Shown: positions 54,337-63,330 of the stretch, piece after piece
Numbering within the stretch: the first letter of the stretch is position 1
Layout of the letters: each line of letters starts with the position of its first letter
NCBI RefSeq assembly: GCF_028290435.1
Contig: NZ_JAQGJV010000061.1
Span: 38,140-102,139, forward strand
From: Devosia sp.
Lineage (GTDB): Bacteria; Pseudomonadota; Alphaproteobacteria; Rhizobiales; Devosiaceae
Direction of reading: 5' to 3'
DNA length: 64,000 nt
Translations under genes and position numbers: made by a program
Notes under the pieces: model-generated
Told to the model about the DNA's origin: nothing
The model's database searches: none
What the model saw: only the letters and a program-made list of their open reading frames with translations

Positions 54337-55521
54337 ATGTTCGATACCCTGACCAAGGCTCCCGGCGACAAGATCCTGGCCCTCATGGGCGAATACGCCG
54401 CCGATTCCCGCTCCGACAAAATCGACCTTGGTGTCGGCGTCTACAAGGACGAGCAGGGCACCACCCCGATCATGTCCTCGGTCAAAAAAGCCGAAGCACG
54501 CATCCTGGCCGCCGGCAAGACCAAGACCTATCTGGGCATTGCGGGCAACAAGGGCTACGGCACCGCCGTGCTGGACCTGGCTATTGCCGACACCGTGGAC
54601 CGCAAGCGGGTGCGCATCGCGCAGGCACCGGGCGGCACCGGCTCCCTCTGGGTGCTGATGCAACTGGTCAACCGCGCCCGTCCCGGCGCCACGATCCATT
54701 TGTCCGACCCGACCTGGCCCAACCATAACCCCATCGCCGAGAACGCCGGCCTCAAGGTCGCGGTCTACCCCTATTTCGATACCGAAACCCGCGGCGTCAA
54801 ATTCCCCGAAATGCTGGCGGCGCTCGATAAGCTCGGCAAGGACGACGTCGTGTTGCTGCACGGCTGCTGCCACAACCCGACCGGCGCCAACCTCACCGAT
54901 GCCCAGTGGGACCAGGTCGCGGCCAGCCTTGCTCGCACCGGCGCACTGCCGCTGATTGACCTAGCCTATCTGGGCTTTGGCGACGGCCTGCTCGAAGATT
55001 CCTACGGCACCCGCAAGGTCATCGCCGCCGTCCCCGAGGCCCTGATCGCCTTCTCAGGCTCCAAGAATTTCGGCCTCTATCGCGAGCGCATCGGCGCCGC
55101 TATCGTCATTGCGCGTGACGAAGCCCAAGCCGACATCGTCAATTCGCAACTGCTCAACGTCATTCGCTCGTCCTATTCGCAGCCGCCCGATCATGGCGCC
55201 GAAATCATCCGCGTCATTCTCGAGGACAAGGAACTGCGCGCCGAGTGGGAGACCGAGCTGAACGCCATGCGCGCCCGCATGATCGGCCTGCGCCAGAAGC
55301 TCAGCGACGCCATTCGGCAACGCTCGAACTCCAAGGATTTCGACTTCATCGCCGCCCATCGCGGCATGTTTTCGCTGCTGGGCCTGCCCAATAGCGTGGT
55401 CGAGCATTTAAAAGCCACCAATGGTGTCTATATGATTGGTGATAGCCGCATCAATGTCGCCGGCATCCCCGAAGACCGCGTCGGCGATCTGGCCGATGCC
55501 TTGCTTGCAGCCATCAAATAA
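54337..55521 (+). CDS. aromatic amino acid aminotransferase (TyrB/AspC type)
   Basis: The 394-residue product is a fold-I PLP aminotransferase of the aspartate/aromatic Ia group: HGCCHNPTGANLTDAQW, PLP-lysine in FSGSKNFGLYRERIG, and a C-terminal Arg in DSRINVAG. Length is standard. The ATG before FDTLTKAPGDKIL gives the usual N-terminus; an upstream frame has no homology. Specificity between aspartate and aromatic substrates cannot be settled by eye. Confidence 0.9.
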   Translation: MFDTLTKAPGDKILALMGEYAADSRSDKIDLGVGVYKDEQGTTPIMSSVKKAEARILAAGKTKTYLGIAGNKGYGTAVLDLAIADTVDRKRVRIAQAPGGTGSLWVLMQLVNRARPGATIHLSDPTWPNHNPIAENAGLKVAVYPYFDTETRGVKFPEMLAALDKLGKDDVVLLHGCCHNPTGANLTDAQWDQVAASLARTGALPLIDLAYLGFGDGLLEDSYGTRKVIAAVPEALIAFSGSKNFGLYRERIGAAIVIARDEAQADIVNSQLLNVIRSSYSQPPDHGAEIIRVILEDKELRAEWETELNAMRARMIGLRQKLSDAIRQRSNSKDFDFIAAHRGMFSLLGLPNSVVEHLKATNGVYMIGDSRINVAGIPEDRVGDLADALLAAIK

Positions 55522-55604
55522 CGTTCGTCCGACGGGTTGCGGCGCGGGAACCTCGTGCTACATCTTTGGTCTAACGAGCAGAACACGCATTCTAGGAGGG
55601 AACC

Positions 55605-56258
55605 ATGAAGTTCTTCGTCGATACCGCAGAAATCAAGGACATCAAGGAACTCTACGAGACGGGCCTCCTCGATGGTGTCACCACCAATCCGTCGCTGATC
55701 GCCAAATCCGGCCGTGACTTCAAGGAAGTCATTGCCGAAATCTGCGCGCTCGTGCCCGGCCCGGTGTCCGCCGAAGTTGCCTCGCTCGAATATGACGGCA
55801 TGGTCGCCGAGGGCGAACGCCTCGCCAAGATCGCCGAAAACGTCGTCATCAAGCTGCCGCTCACCATGAACGGCCTCAAGGCGACGAAGTACTTCCATGA
55901 CAAGGGCATCAAGACCAACGTCACGCTGTGCTTCTCGGCCAATCAGGCACTGCTCGCCGCCAAGGTCGGCGCGACCTATATCTCGCCCTTCCTGGGTCGT
56001 CTGGATGACATCAATCTCGACGGCGTCGAGCTGATCGAGAACATCCGCCAGATCTACGACAACTATGGCTATGAGACCCAGATTCTGTCGGCTTCGATCC
56101 GCTCTGCCAACCACGTGACCCAGGTCGCGCTGGCCGGCTCCGACGTCGCCACCATCCCGCCCGCCGTCATCCGCAAGCTTGCCGAACACCCGCTGACCAA
56201 TGCGGGTATCGAAGGCTTCCTGAAGGACTGGAAGGCGACGGGTCAGAGCATTCTCTAA
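55605..56258 (+). CDS. tal: transaldolase (short, Fsa/TalC-like)
   Basis: The 217-residue product is a short transaldolase: [23 protein letters not shown], and Schiff-base Lys83 in VIKLPLT. It belongs to the pentose phosphate pathway or fructose-6-phosphate aldolase branch. An AGGAGGGAACC ribosome site precedes the ATG. The residue pattern suggests transaldolase, but Fsa activity is not excluded. Confidence 0.92.
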   Translation: MKFFVDTAEIKDIKELYETGLLDGVTTNPSLIAKSGRDFKEVIAEICALVPGPVSAEVASLEYDGMVAEGERLAKIAENVVIKLPLTMNGLKATKYFHDKGIKTNVTLCFSANQALLAAKVGATYISPFLGRLDDINLDGVELIENIRQIYDNYGYETQILSASIRSANHVTQVALAGSDVATIPPAVIRKLAEHPLTNAGIEGFLKDWKATGQSIL

Positions 56259-56280
56259 GCATCCAATGCCTCAACAAATG

Positions 56281-56356
56281 CGGTGTCACCCCGGCGTAGG
56301 CCGGGGCCCATCCTGAGACCTCAAGATGGATCCCGGTGTGCGCCGGGATGACACCG
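56281..56356. repeat. short inverted intergenic repeat
   Basis: CGGTGTCA and TGACACCG close a 76-base element. Inner GC-rich pairs (CCCCGGCGtaggCCGGGG; CCCGGtgtgcgCCGGG) and CCATC/GATGG make a cruciform-like hairpin. The design (GTGTCACCCCGGCG...) is a REP class common in alphaproteobacteria. It lies between the transaldolase and Mrp genes. Confidence 0.65.
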
Positions 56357-56393
56357 TGGATGCGGCAATGCCCGAGCCAACAGGGGCAAACAA

Positions 56394-57467
56394 ATGGCCG
56401 ATCCCGACCTTTCCGCCGCCATCAAAGCCGCACTTGCCGCCGTTGAAATTCCCGGCGGTGGCGATCTGGCCGGCTACGGGGGCCTTTCGGAAATCATCGT
56501 CACCCCCGGCGCCGTCGCCTTCGCGATCGCCGTCGCACCAGGCATGGAAGCCGCCTTCGGCCCCGCCCGCGAAGAGGCTGTCGCCGTCACGCAGAAAGTC
56601 GCCGGCGCCCGCAAAATCCTGGTCTCACTGACCGGCGGCAAGCCCCCAGCCGGCCCCACCTTCTCCCACGGCAAGCCGGTCCCGGCCGGCAAAACCGCCG
56701 TCCCCGGCATCAAGCGCATCATCGCTGTCGGCTCCGGTAAGGGCGGCGTCGGTAAATCCACCGTCGCCGTTAACCTGGCTTTGGCGCTCCACGCCGAGGG
56801 TCTGCGCGTCGGCATGCTCGACGCCGACCTCTACGGCCCCTCACTGCCCAAGCTGCTCGGCCTCGAAGGCCGGCCCGCCATCCGCGAAGACGGCATCTTC
56901 ACCCCGCACGAAGCCTTCGGCATCAAGGCCATGTCGATCGGCTCCATGCTCACCCCTGATCAGGCCGTAGTTTGGCGCGGCCCGATGGCCACCTCGGCCC
57001 TGCGCCAACTCCTCCGCGAAACCGATTGGGGCGGGCTCGATATCCTAGTCGTCGATCTGCCGCCCGGCACCGGCGATATCCACATTTCCCTGTTCCAGCA
57101 GGCCGAAGTCGATGGCGTCGTTATCGTCTCCACCCCGCAGGAACTAGCCCTGATCGATGCTAAGAAGGCCATCGACATGTTGCGCCGCCTCAACGTGCCG
57201 CTGCTGGGTCTCGTCGAAAACATGAGCTACTTCATCGCCCCCGATACCGGCGCGCGCTACGACATTTTCGGCACCGGCGGTGCTGAAGCCGCCGCTCAAA
57301 AACTCGACATGCCCTTCCTCGGCGCCGTCCCGCTGGTCATGTCCATCCGCGAAACGTCCGACGCCGGCCGGCCGGTCGTAGCGTCCGATGGCGCCGGGCC
57401 GGAAGCAGGGGCGTTCAAGGCGATTGCGCAACGTATTCTTGCCGCTACGCCAGCACTACGCGGTTAG
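56394..57467 (+). CDS. Mrp/NBP35-type P-loop ATPase, Fe-S cluster carrier
   Basis: The 357-residue product has an N-terminal DUF59-like (MIP18) part (1-80), a Pro-rich linker and the ATPase with deviant Walker A GSGKGGVGKST (Lys121). The usual cluster-binding CxxC after ENMSYF reads APDT here. This form is, to my recollection, common in Hyphomicrobiales Mrp proteins. The Fe-S carrier role comes from the family and not from a cluster motif. Upstream is a REP element, downstream a GH1 gene. Confidence 0.88.
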   Translation: MADPDLSAAIKAALAAVEIPGGGDLAGYGGLSEIIVTPGAVAFAIAVAPGMEAAFGPAREEAVAVTQKVAGARKILVSLTGGKPPAGPTFSHGKPVPAGKTAVPGIKRIIAVGSGKGGVGKSTVAVNLALALHAEGLRVGMLDADLYGPSLPKLLGLEGRPAIREDGIFTPHEAFGIKAMSIGSMLTPDQAVVWRGPMATSALRQLLRETDWGGLDILVVDLPPGTGDIHISLFQQAEVDGVVIVSTPQELALIDAKKAIDMLRRLNVPLLGLVENMSYFIAPDTGARYDIFGTGGAEAAAQKLDMPFLGAVPLVMSIRETSDAGRPVVASDGAGPEAGAFKAIAQRILAATPALRG

Positions 57468-57542
57468 CTGCCGCCACTGCAATCGATTGCATAACCCCCG
57501 TTCCTGCGCTACGTCCTCTCCGCCACTCGAGGAGGAGCGTCC

Positions 57543-58865
57543 ATGTTTTCCATTTCCCGTTCGGATTTCGGTCCCGATTTTACCTTCGGCGCCGCCACGG
57601 CCGCCTATCAGATCGAGGGCGGCCAGACCGATGGTCGCGGCCCCTCGATCTGGGATAGTTTTTCGGCCACCCCCGGCAATGTCCAGAATGGCGATACCGG
57701 TCGCGATGCCTGCGATCATTACAATCGCTGGCCCGCCGACCTCGACTTGATCCGCGATGGCGGCTTTGATGCCTATCGTTTCTCCTTCGCCTGGCCGCGC
57801 CTGATTCCCGAGGGCACAGGTGCCGTCAACCAGGCCGGGCTCGATTTCTACGATCGTCTGATCGACGGCATGCTCGCTCGCGGCATCAAGCCCTATGCCA
57901 CGCTCTATCACTGGGACCTGCCCTCCGCCCTGCAGGATAAGGGCGGCTGGATGAACCGCGACATCGCGGGTTGGCTCGGCGATTACGCGTCCCTGATCGG
58001 CCAAAAGTTCGGTGATCGCCTCCATGCCACCGCCACCATCAACGAGCCGTGGTGCGTCGCCTTCCTCAGCCATTTCCTGGGCATTCACGCCCCTGGCTAC
58101 CGCGATATCCGCGCCGCCGCCCGCGCCATGCACCATGTCCTGTTCGCGCACGGTACCGCCATCGACGCGCTCCGTGCCGAAGGCGTCAAGAACCTTGGCA
58201 TCGTCCTCAATCTGGAAAAATCCGAGCCCGCCACGCAGAGCCCCGAGGACATCGCGGCCACCGATATTGGCGACGCGCTATTCAACCGTTGGTATCTCGA
58301 CGGCGTCCTCAAGGGCAAGTATCCCGAGGCATTGACTGGCAATGATTTCTTCGCGCGCCACCTGCCCGCCGGCTATGAAAAGGACATGGAGGTCGTCTCC
58401 CGTCCGCTCGATTGGCTGGGCATCAACTATTACACACGCGGCATCTACAAATCGGCGCCGGATCAGCTCGGTTTCCCCATTGCCCAGGTCAAAGGCGACC
58501 TAGAAACCACCGAAATGGGCTGGGAAATCTACCCCCAGGGCCTCACCGACCTGCTGGTCCGGGTCTCCAACGACTACACCAAGATCCCGCTTTTCGTCAC
58601 CGAAAACGGCATGGCCGAAGTCGAGGGCGACAGTGATCCGCGGCGCGTCGACTATTACGAGGCCCATCTCAAGGCGGTGCTCAATGCCCGAGCAGCCGGC
58701 GCCGATGTGCGCGGCTATTTCGCCTGGTCGCTGCTCGATAATTACGAATGGGCCGAGGGCTACAACAAGCGTTTCGGCCTGGTCCATGTCGATTACGCCA
58801 CCCAGGAGCGCACGCCCAAGGCAAGTTTCCGAGCCTTCCAGGGACTGCTGCATAATACCAAGTAG
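57543..58865 (+). CDS. GH1 beta-glucosidase
   Basis: The 440-residue product is a GH1 beta-glucosidase. Acid/base Glu168 lies in TINEPW and nucleophile Glu354 in VTENGMAE. N-terminal motif FGAATAAYQIEG is standard. No signal peptide is present. A GAGGAGCG ribosome site precedes the ATG. It stands upstream of the second GH13 alpha-glucosidase, with an 86-base gap, suggesting a disaccharide-use cluster. Confidence 0.94.
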   Translation: MFSISRSDFGPDFTFGAATAAYQIEGGQTDGRGPSIWDSFSATPGNVQNGDTGRDACDHYNRWPADLDLIRDGGFDAYRFSFAWPRLIPEGTGAVNQAGLDFYDRLIDGMLARGIKPYATLYHWDLPSALQDKGGWMNRDIAGWLGDYASLIGQKFGDRLHATATINEPWCVAFLSHFLGIHAPGYRDIRAAARAMHHVLFAHGTAIDALRAEGVKNLGIVLNLEKSEPATQSPEDIAATDIGDALFNRWYLDGVLKGKYPEALTGNDFFARHLPAGYEKDMEVVSRPLDWLGINYYTRGIYKSAPDQLGFPIAQVKGDLETTEMGWEIYPQGLTDLLVRVSNDYTKIPLFVTENGMAEVEGDSDPRRVDYYEAHLKAVLNARAAGADVRGYFAWSLLDNYEWAEGYNKRFGLVHVDYATQERTPKASFRAFQGLLHNTK

Positions 58866-58951
58866 GCATTCGCGCCATCCGGCATCGAATTGGCTTTGGC
58901 GGCGTTTGAGCCTGATGCTATTCAGGCATGAACAACTTCCGGAGCGCGCCG

Positions 58952-60619
58952 ATGTCGATGACCATGACCGAGCCCAAGAGCGAACTTGAGCCCGAGGTCG
59001 ATGCGGATTGGTGGCGCGGCGCGGTGATCTACCAGATCTACCCGCGCTCCTTCCAGGACCAGAACGGCGATGGCGTCGGAGATCTCGTCGGCGTCACCAG
59101 CCGCCTCGATTACGTCAAGGATCTCGGCGTCGACGCGATCTGGCTGTCGCCGGTCTTCACCTCGCCGATGAAAGACTTCGGCTACGACGTCTCCAATTAC
59201 CGCGACATTGATCCGTCTTTCGGTACCCTCGAAGACTTCGACCACCTCGTGCAGAAAGCCCATTCGCTGGGCCTCAAGGTCATCATCGATCAGGTGATTT
59301 CCCATTCCTCCGACAAGCACGCCTGGTTCTCGGAAAGCCGCTCCTCGCGCACCAATGCACGCGCCGATTGGTACGTCTGGGCCGATCCCAAACCCGATGG
59401 CACCCCGCCCAACAACTGGCTCTCCATTTTCGGCGGCTCGGCCTGGGCCTGGGACAGCCGGCGCATGCAATATTACCAGCACAATTTCCTGGTTTCGCAG
59501 CCCGATCTGAACTTCCATAACGCCGACGTGCAGGACGCGCTACTGGGCGAAATGCGCTTCTGGCTCGAACGCGGCGTCGATGGTTTCCGCCTCGATACCG
59601 TCAATTTCTATTTCTGCTCGTTGGGGCTGGAGAGCAATCCGGTGGTGCGCGCCGAGGACTTCAACGCCTCAACCGCCCCCGCGGTGAACCCCTACAATTT
59701 CCAGGAGCACATCTACGATAAGTCGCGCCCTGAAAATCTCGGCTTCCTCAAGCGCCTGCGGGCCCTGATGGACGAATACCCCGGTAAGACCACCGTCGGC
59801 GAAATCGGCGACAGCCAGCATCAGCTTGAAATCATGGCCCAATACACTTCGGGCGATGACCACCTGCACATGGCCTATACGTTCGATTATCTCGGCGGCG
59901 AATTCTCGGCAAAACACTTCCGCGACTCCATCCGTGCCACCGAATCCAAAGCCCCCGATGGTTGGATTTGCCTGGCCTTCTCCAACCACGACGTGGTGCG
60001 CCATGTCAGTCGCTGGGCCACCCACGGCCAGGAAGCCGCCTTCACCCGCCTCGCGGTCACGCTGATCCTGTCCATGCGCGGCTCGGTCTGCCTCTACCAG
60101 GGGGAAGAGCTGGGGTTGAAGGAAGCCGAACTGTCCTTCGCCGACCTGGTCGATCCCTACGGCATCGAATTCTGGCCCGAGTTCAAGGGCCGCGTCGGCT
60201 GCCGCACGCCTATGGTCTGGCAGACCCATGTCCGCAACGGCGCCTTCTCCACCGCCGAGCGCACCTGGCTGCCGGTCCCCGCCGAGCACCTGACCCACGC
60301 CGTCGACACCCAGGACGGCGTCGAAGGCTCGGTCCTCGAATTCTACCGCGCCATGCTCAAGTTCCGCCAAGCCAATACCGCCCTGGCCAAGGGCGAAATC
60401 ACGCTACTGGATTCGGCCGAGAACGTCCTCGCCTTCACCCGAAACTTCGGCAATGAGCGCGTGCTCTGCGTCTTCAACATGAGCGCCGAGTCCGAGGAGT
60501 TCGTCATTCCCGCCGACATGACCCCCCGCGGCCTCGATTGTCCCGGCGTCACCGCTGCGCCGATGGACGGTGAGATCGATCTGGAGCCGTTTGGCAGTTA
60601 TATTGGGCGCTTGGACTAA
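58952..60619 (+). CDS. GH13 alpha-glucosidase (second copy)
   Basis: The 555-residue product is a GH13 alpha-glucosidase close to the one at 50829-52481. Catalytic residues are Asp215 (GFRLDTVN), Glu284 (VGEIGD) and Asp347 (SNHDVVRH). The start with GGAG 8 bases upstream was chosen over an ATG 24 bases earlier. The N-terminus has about 18 extra residues of acidic linker compared with the first copy. It is cytoplasmic. The two copies probably split alpha-linked substrates. Confidence 0.92.
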   Translation: MSMTMTEPKSELEPEVDADWWRGAVIYQIYPRSFQDQNGDGVGDLVGVTSRLDYVKDLGVDAIWLSPVFTSPMKDFGYDVSNYRDIDPSFGTLEDFDHLVQKAHSLGLKVIIDQVISHSSDKHAWFSESRSSRTNARADWYVWADPKPDGTPPNNWLSIFGGSAWAWDSRRMQYYQHNFLVSQPDLNFHNADVQDALLGEMRFWLERGVDGFRLDTVNFYFCSLGLESNPVVRAEDFNASTAPAVNPYNFQEHIYDKSRPENLGFLKRLRALMDEYPGKTTVGEIGDSQHQLEIMAQYTSGDDHLHMAYTFDYLGGEFSAKHFRDSIRATESKAPDGWICLAFSNHDVVRHVSRWATHGQEAAFTRLAVTLILSMRGSVCLYQGEELGLKEAELSFADLVDPYGIEFWPEFKGRVGCRTPMVWQTHVRNGAFSTAERTWLPVPAEHLTHAVDTQDGVEGSVLEFYRAMLKFRQANTALAKGEITLLDSAENVLAFTRNFGNERVLCVFNMSAESEEFVIPADMTPRGLDCPGVTAAPMDGEIDLEPFGSYIGRLD

Positions 60620-60633
60620 GCGCGTTAGGCATC

Positions 60634-60900
60634 CTAATGTCCCTTAGTGAGATAGAGCAGCAATAGCATCAATGCTGACCAGCCGATCCATGTTGACATT
60701 ATGATCGCGTAGTTTGACCGAAGACCGGGCGGACATTTCGGGTCCCAGATATTGACATACAGGTACCCGCCGCCGCCGCCACGGAAGTGTGGCCGATATG
60801 CCGGAACACGCCACAGCGAGACGCAGAGCACCATCATGATGACGTAGCCGCCAACGAATCCGATTAAGAGCGCTGCTATCACCCACTGGGTAGAGGTCAT
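60634..60900 (-). CDS. small two-TM hypothetical protein
   Basis: The 88-residue product has membrane helices at about residues 5-29 and 66-84, joined by a Gly-rich polar loop (HFRGGGGGYLYVNIWDP). No family is recognised. It is convergent with the alpha-glucosidase gene, separated by 14 bases. Confidence 0.65.
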   Translation of the reverse strand: MTSTQWVIAALLIGFVGGYVIMMVLCVSLWRVPAYRPHFRGGGGGYLYVNIWDPKCPPGLRSNYAIIMSTWIGWSALMLLLLYLTKGH

Positions 60901-60932
60901 TGCTCGTCCATATCTTGCTTTGAATCGTTGAG

Positions 60933-62486
60933 TTACCCCACCTCCGGCAACCGTGCCGCCATCAGGTTCTGCGTCAATCGATGCTGCGGCCGTGCGAATA
61001 TCTCGTGCGGATTGCCTTCCTCGACGATCCGCCCAGCCTCCATCACCAGCACCCGGTCGGCGATCGCCCGCACCATGTCGAGATCATGGCTGATCACCAG
61101 ATAGGTCAGCCCGAAGTCCGCCTGCAACCGCGCCAAGAGCGCCAGTACTTCGCCCCGTACCGACACATCCAGCGCCGATACCGGCTCATCCAGCACCAGC
61201 AGCTTCGGCCGCGTCACTAGCGCCCGCGCAATCGCCAGCCGCTGCCGCTGGCCGCCCGAAAACTCATGCGGGTAGCGCCGCAGCATCTCCTGGCCCAGCC
61301 CCACGGCCTGCACCGCCTCGATCAGCCGGTCCACATGCGTGCCGGCATCCAGCTTTTCCAGCCGCAACGGCTCGCCCAGTGATTGCTCGATGGTCAGCCG
61401 TGGATCGAAACTGCCGAATGGGTCCTGGAACACCAGCGAGATATCGCGCCGCCGCGCCTTGGGCAGGTCGCTGCCGTGATACAATTCGCCGGCAAAACGA
61501 ATTTCGCCTCGCGTCGCCCGGTCCAGCCCCACAATGATCCGGGCCAGCGTGGTCTTGCCGCATCCTGACGGCCCCACAATCGCCACGCATTCACCGGCGT
61601 CGACATTCAGGCTCACCCCGTCCACCGCCCGCAGCGCCTTGCCACCAAACGGCCAAGGCCCGCCCTGCTTGTAGTCCCGGCCGATCCCGCGCACGTCCAG
61701 CAGCGTCTTGCCGACCGGCGGCCGCGCCAATGGCCGCACGTCGAACCGCGACGCTGCCACCAGCTTTTGCGTATAGGCCTGCTTGGGCGCGCCCAGCACA
61801 TCCTGCACCGGCCCGGTCTCCACCAGCTTGCCGCGATGCATCACCGCCACCCGGCTGCACAGCCACGCCACGGCCTTCAAATCATGGCTGATGAACAACA
61901 GCGCCATATGCCGCCGCGTGCAGATTTCCGCGATCAAATCGAGCACGCGCCGCTGCGTGATCAGGTCCAGCGCCGAGGTTGGCTCGTCGGCGATCAGGAT
62001 ATCGGGCTGGCTCGCCAGTGCCATGGCGATCATCACCCGCTGCCGTTGCCCGCCTGAAAGCTGGTGCGCAAAGCGGTCGCCGTGCCGCAATTCCAGCCCC
62101 ACTTCCTTGAGCAGGTTGGGCACATCTACCTGTGGCGCACCGGCGACGGCATTGATGCCGATGGCCTCTTCTATCTGGTCATTGATCCGCATCAGCGGAT
62201 TGAGCGCCGTCATCGGCTCCTGGAACACCATGCCGATGCGCTTGCCCCGTAACCGCGCCATCTCGCGTTCCGAGTGGGGCAGGGGCTCCCCGTCGATCTT
62301 GATCGAGCCGCTGACCTGCGCCCCGTCCGGCAACAGGCCGGTGATCGCCAGCGCCGTCAGGGTCTTGCCCGATCCGCTCTCGCCAACGATACCGAAACGT
62401 TCGCCGCGCTCCAGCACTAGGTTCATATCGCTCAGCGCCGTTGCGTCGCCGAATTTGACCGTTAGCCCCGAAACCTCAAGCAGCAT
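60933..62486 (-). CDS. dipeptide-type ABC transporter, fused double ATPase
   Basis: The 517-residue product contains two ABC ATPase domains in tandem (about 1-240 and 265-517). Each has a Walker A (GESGSGKT; GPSGCGKTT), signature (LSGGQRQR; FSGGQRQR) and Walker B (ILIADEP; LLVLDEP). It is the fused DppD-DppF form typical of alphaproteobacterial peptide/nickel importers. The start overlaps the permease stop by 11 bases. The first domain drives transport together with the second as a heterodimer. Confidence 0.93.
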   Translation of the reverse strand: MLLEVSGLTVKFGDATALSDMNLVLERGERFGIVGESGSGKTLTALAITGLLPDGAQVSGSIKIDGEPLPHSEREMARLRGKRIGMVFQEPMTALNPLMRINDQIEEAIGINAVAGAPQVDVPNLLKEVGLELRHGDRFAHQLSGGQRQRVMIAMALASQPDILIADEPTSALDLITQRRVLDLIAEICTRRHMALLFISHDLKAVAWLCSRVAVMHRGKLVETGPVQDVLGAPKQAYTQKLVAASRFDVRPLARPPVGKTLLDVRGIGRDYKQGGPWPFGGKALRAVDGVSLNVDAGECVAIVGPSGCGKTTLARIIVGLDRATRGEIRFAGELYHGSDLPKARRRDISLVFQDPFGSFDPRLTIEQSLGEPLRLEKLDAGTHVDRLIEAVQAVGLGQEMLRRYPHEFSGGQRQRLAIARALVTRPKLLVLDEPVSALDVSVRGEVLALLARLQADFGLTYLVISHDLDMVRAIADRVLVMEAGRIVEEGNPHEIFARPQHRLTQNLMAARLPEVG

Positions 62487-63330
62487 TCTGCTGCGCCCCC
62501 TTGAGCCGCGGATCGATCGCATCGCGCAAGCCATCGCCTGCCAGGTTGAGCGCAATCACGATCAAGACGATGCTGAGGCCCGGTACCAACGTCAGCCATG
62601 GATGGATCAGGAACAGCCCTTGCGCATCCTTCAGCATCAGCCCCAGGCTGGTTGACGGCGGTTGTGTCCCCAGTCCTATATAACTCAACCCCGCCTCCGA
62701 CAGGATGCCCAGCGACAATTGGATCGTACCCTGCACGATGATCAGGCTCAGGATATTGGGCAGCAGATGCCGATAGGCGATCGCCGCATTGCCCAGCCCG
62801 GCCAGCCGCGCCGCGGCCACGAAATCCAGCGTCTTGATACTCATCGCCCCGCCCCGCGCGACCCTGGCGAAGATCGGAATATTGAAAATCCCGATGGCGA
62901 TAATGGCGTTGGTTGCGCCTGGCCCATAGAGCGAGGTGATCAGGATCGCCACGATGATCGCGGGGAAGGCGAAGATGAAATCGCTCAGCCGCAGCACCAG
63001 CCATTCCAGCGCACCGCCCCATGCCGCCGCCGCCAGCCCCAGCGGTACACCGATGCCCGCGCCGATCAGCACCGACAACGATGCCACCACGAAACTGGTT
63101 AGCGTTCCCGACATCACCAGCGAAGCCATGTCGCGCCCCAGATTGTCGGTGCCCAGCCAGTGGGCCGCGCTCGGCCCCAGGAACCGGTCGCCGATTTCGA
63201 TATTGGCAATCGGGTAGGGCGTCCACACCAGCGAGATCAGCGCCAGCAACGTGAACACCAGCGTCGCCGCCAGCCCCAGCCACAGGCTGGGATGGGTGAA
63301 CACGAACCGCCGCGCTGTCATAGCGCTCAT
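62476..63330 (-). CDS. dipeptide-type ABC permease (DppC-like)
   Basis: The 284-residue product is a DppC/OppC-type permease: six helices, an N-terminal cytoplasmic start (MSAMTARRFVFTHPSLW), HWLGTDNLGRDM, and the EAA loop (FVAAARLAGLGNAAIAYRHLLPN in part). It overlaps the DppB gene by four bases (ATGA) and the ATPase gene by 11. Confidence 0.92.
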   Translation of the reverse strand: MSAMTARRFVFTHPSLWLGLAATLVFTLLALISLVWTPYPIANIEIGDRFLGPSAAHWLGTDNLGRDMASLVMSGTLTSFVVASLSVLIGAGIGVPLGLAAAAWGGALEWLVLRLSDFIFAFPAIIVAILITSLYGPGATNAIIAIGIFNIPIFARVARGGAMSIKTLDFVAAARLAGLGNAAIAYRHLLPNILSLIIVQGTIQLSLGILSEAGLSYIGLGTQPPSTSLGLMLKDAQGLFLIHPWLTLVPGLSIVLIVIALNLAGDGLRDAIDPRLKGAQQNAA

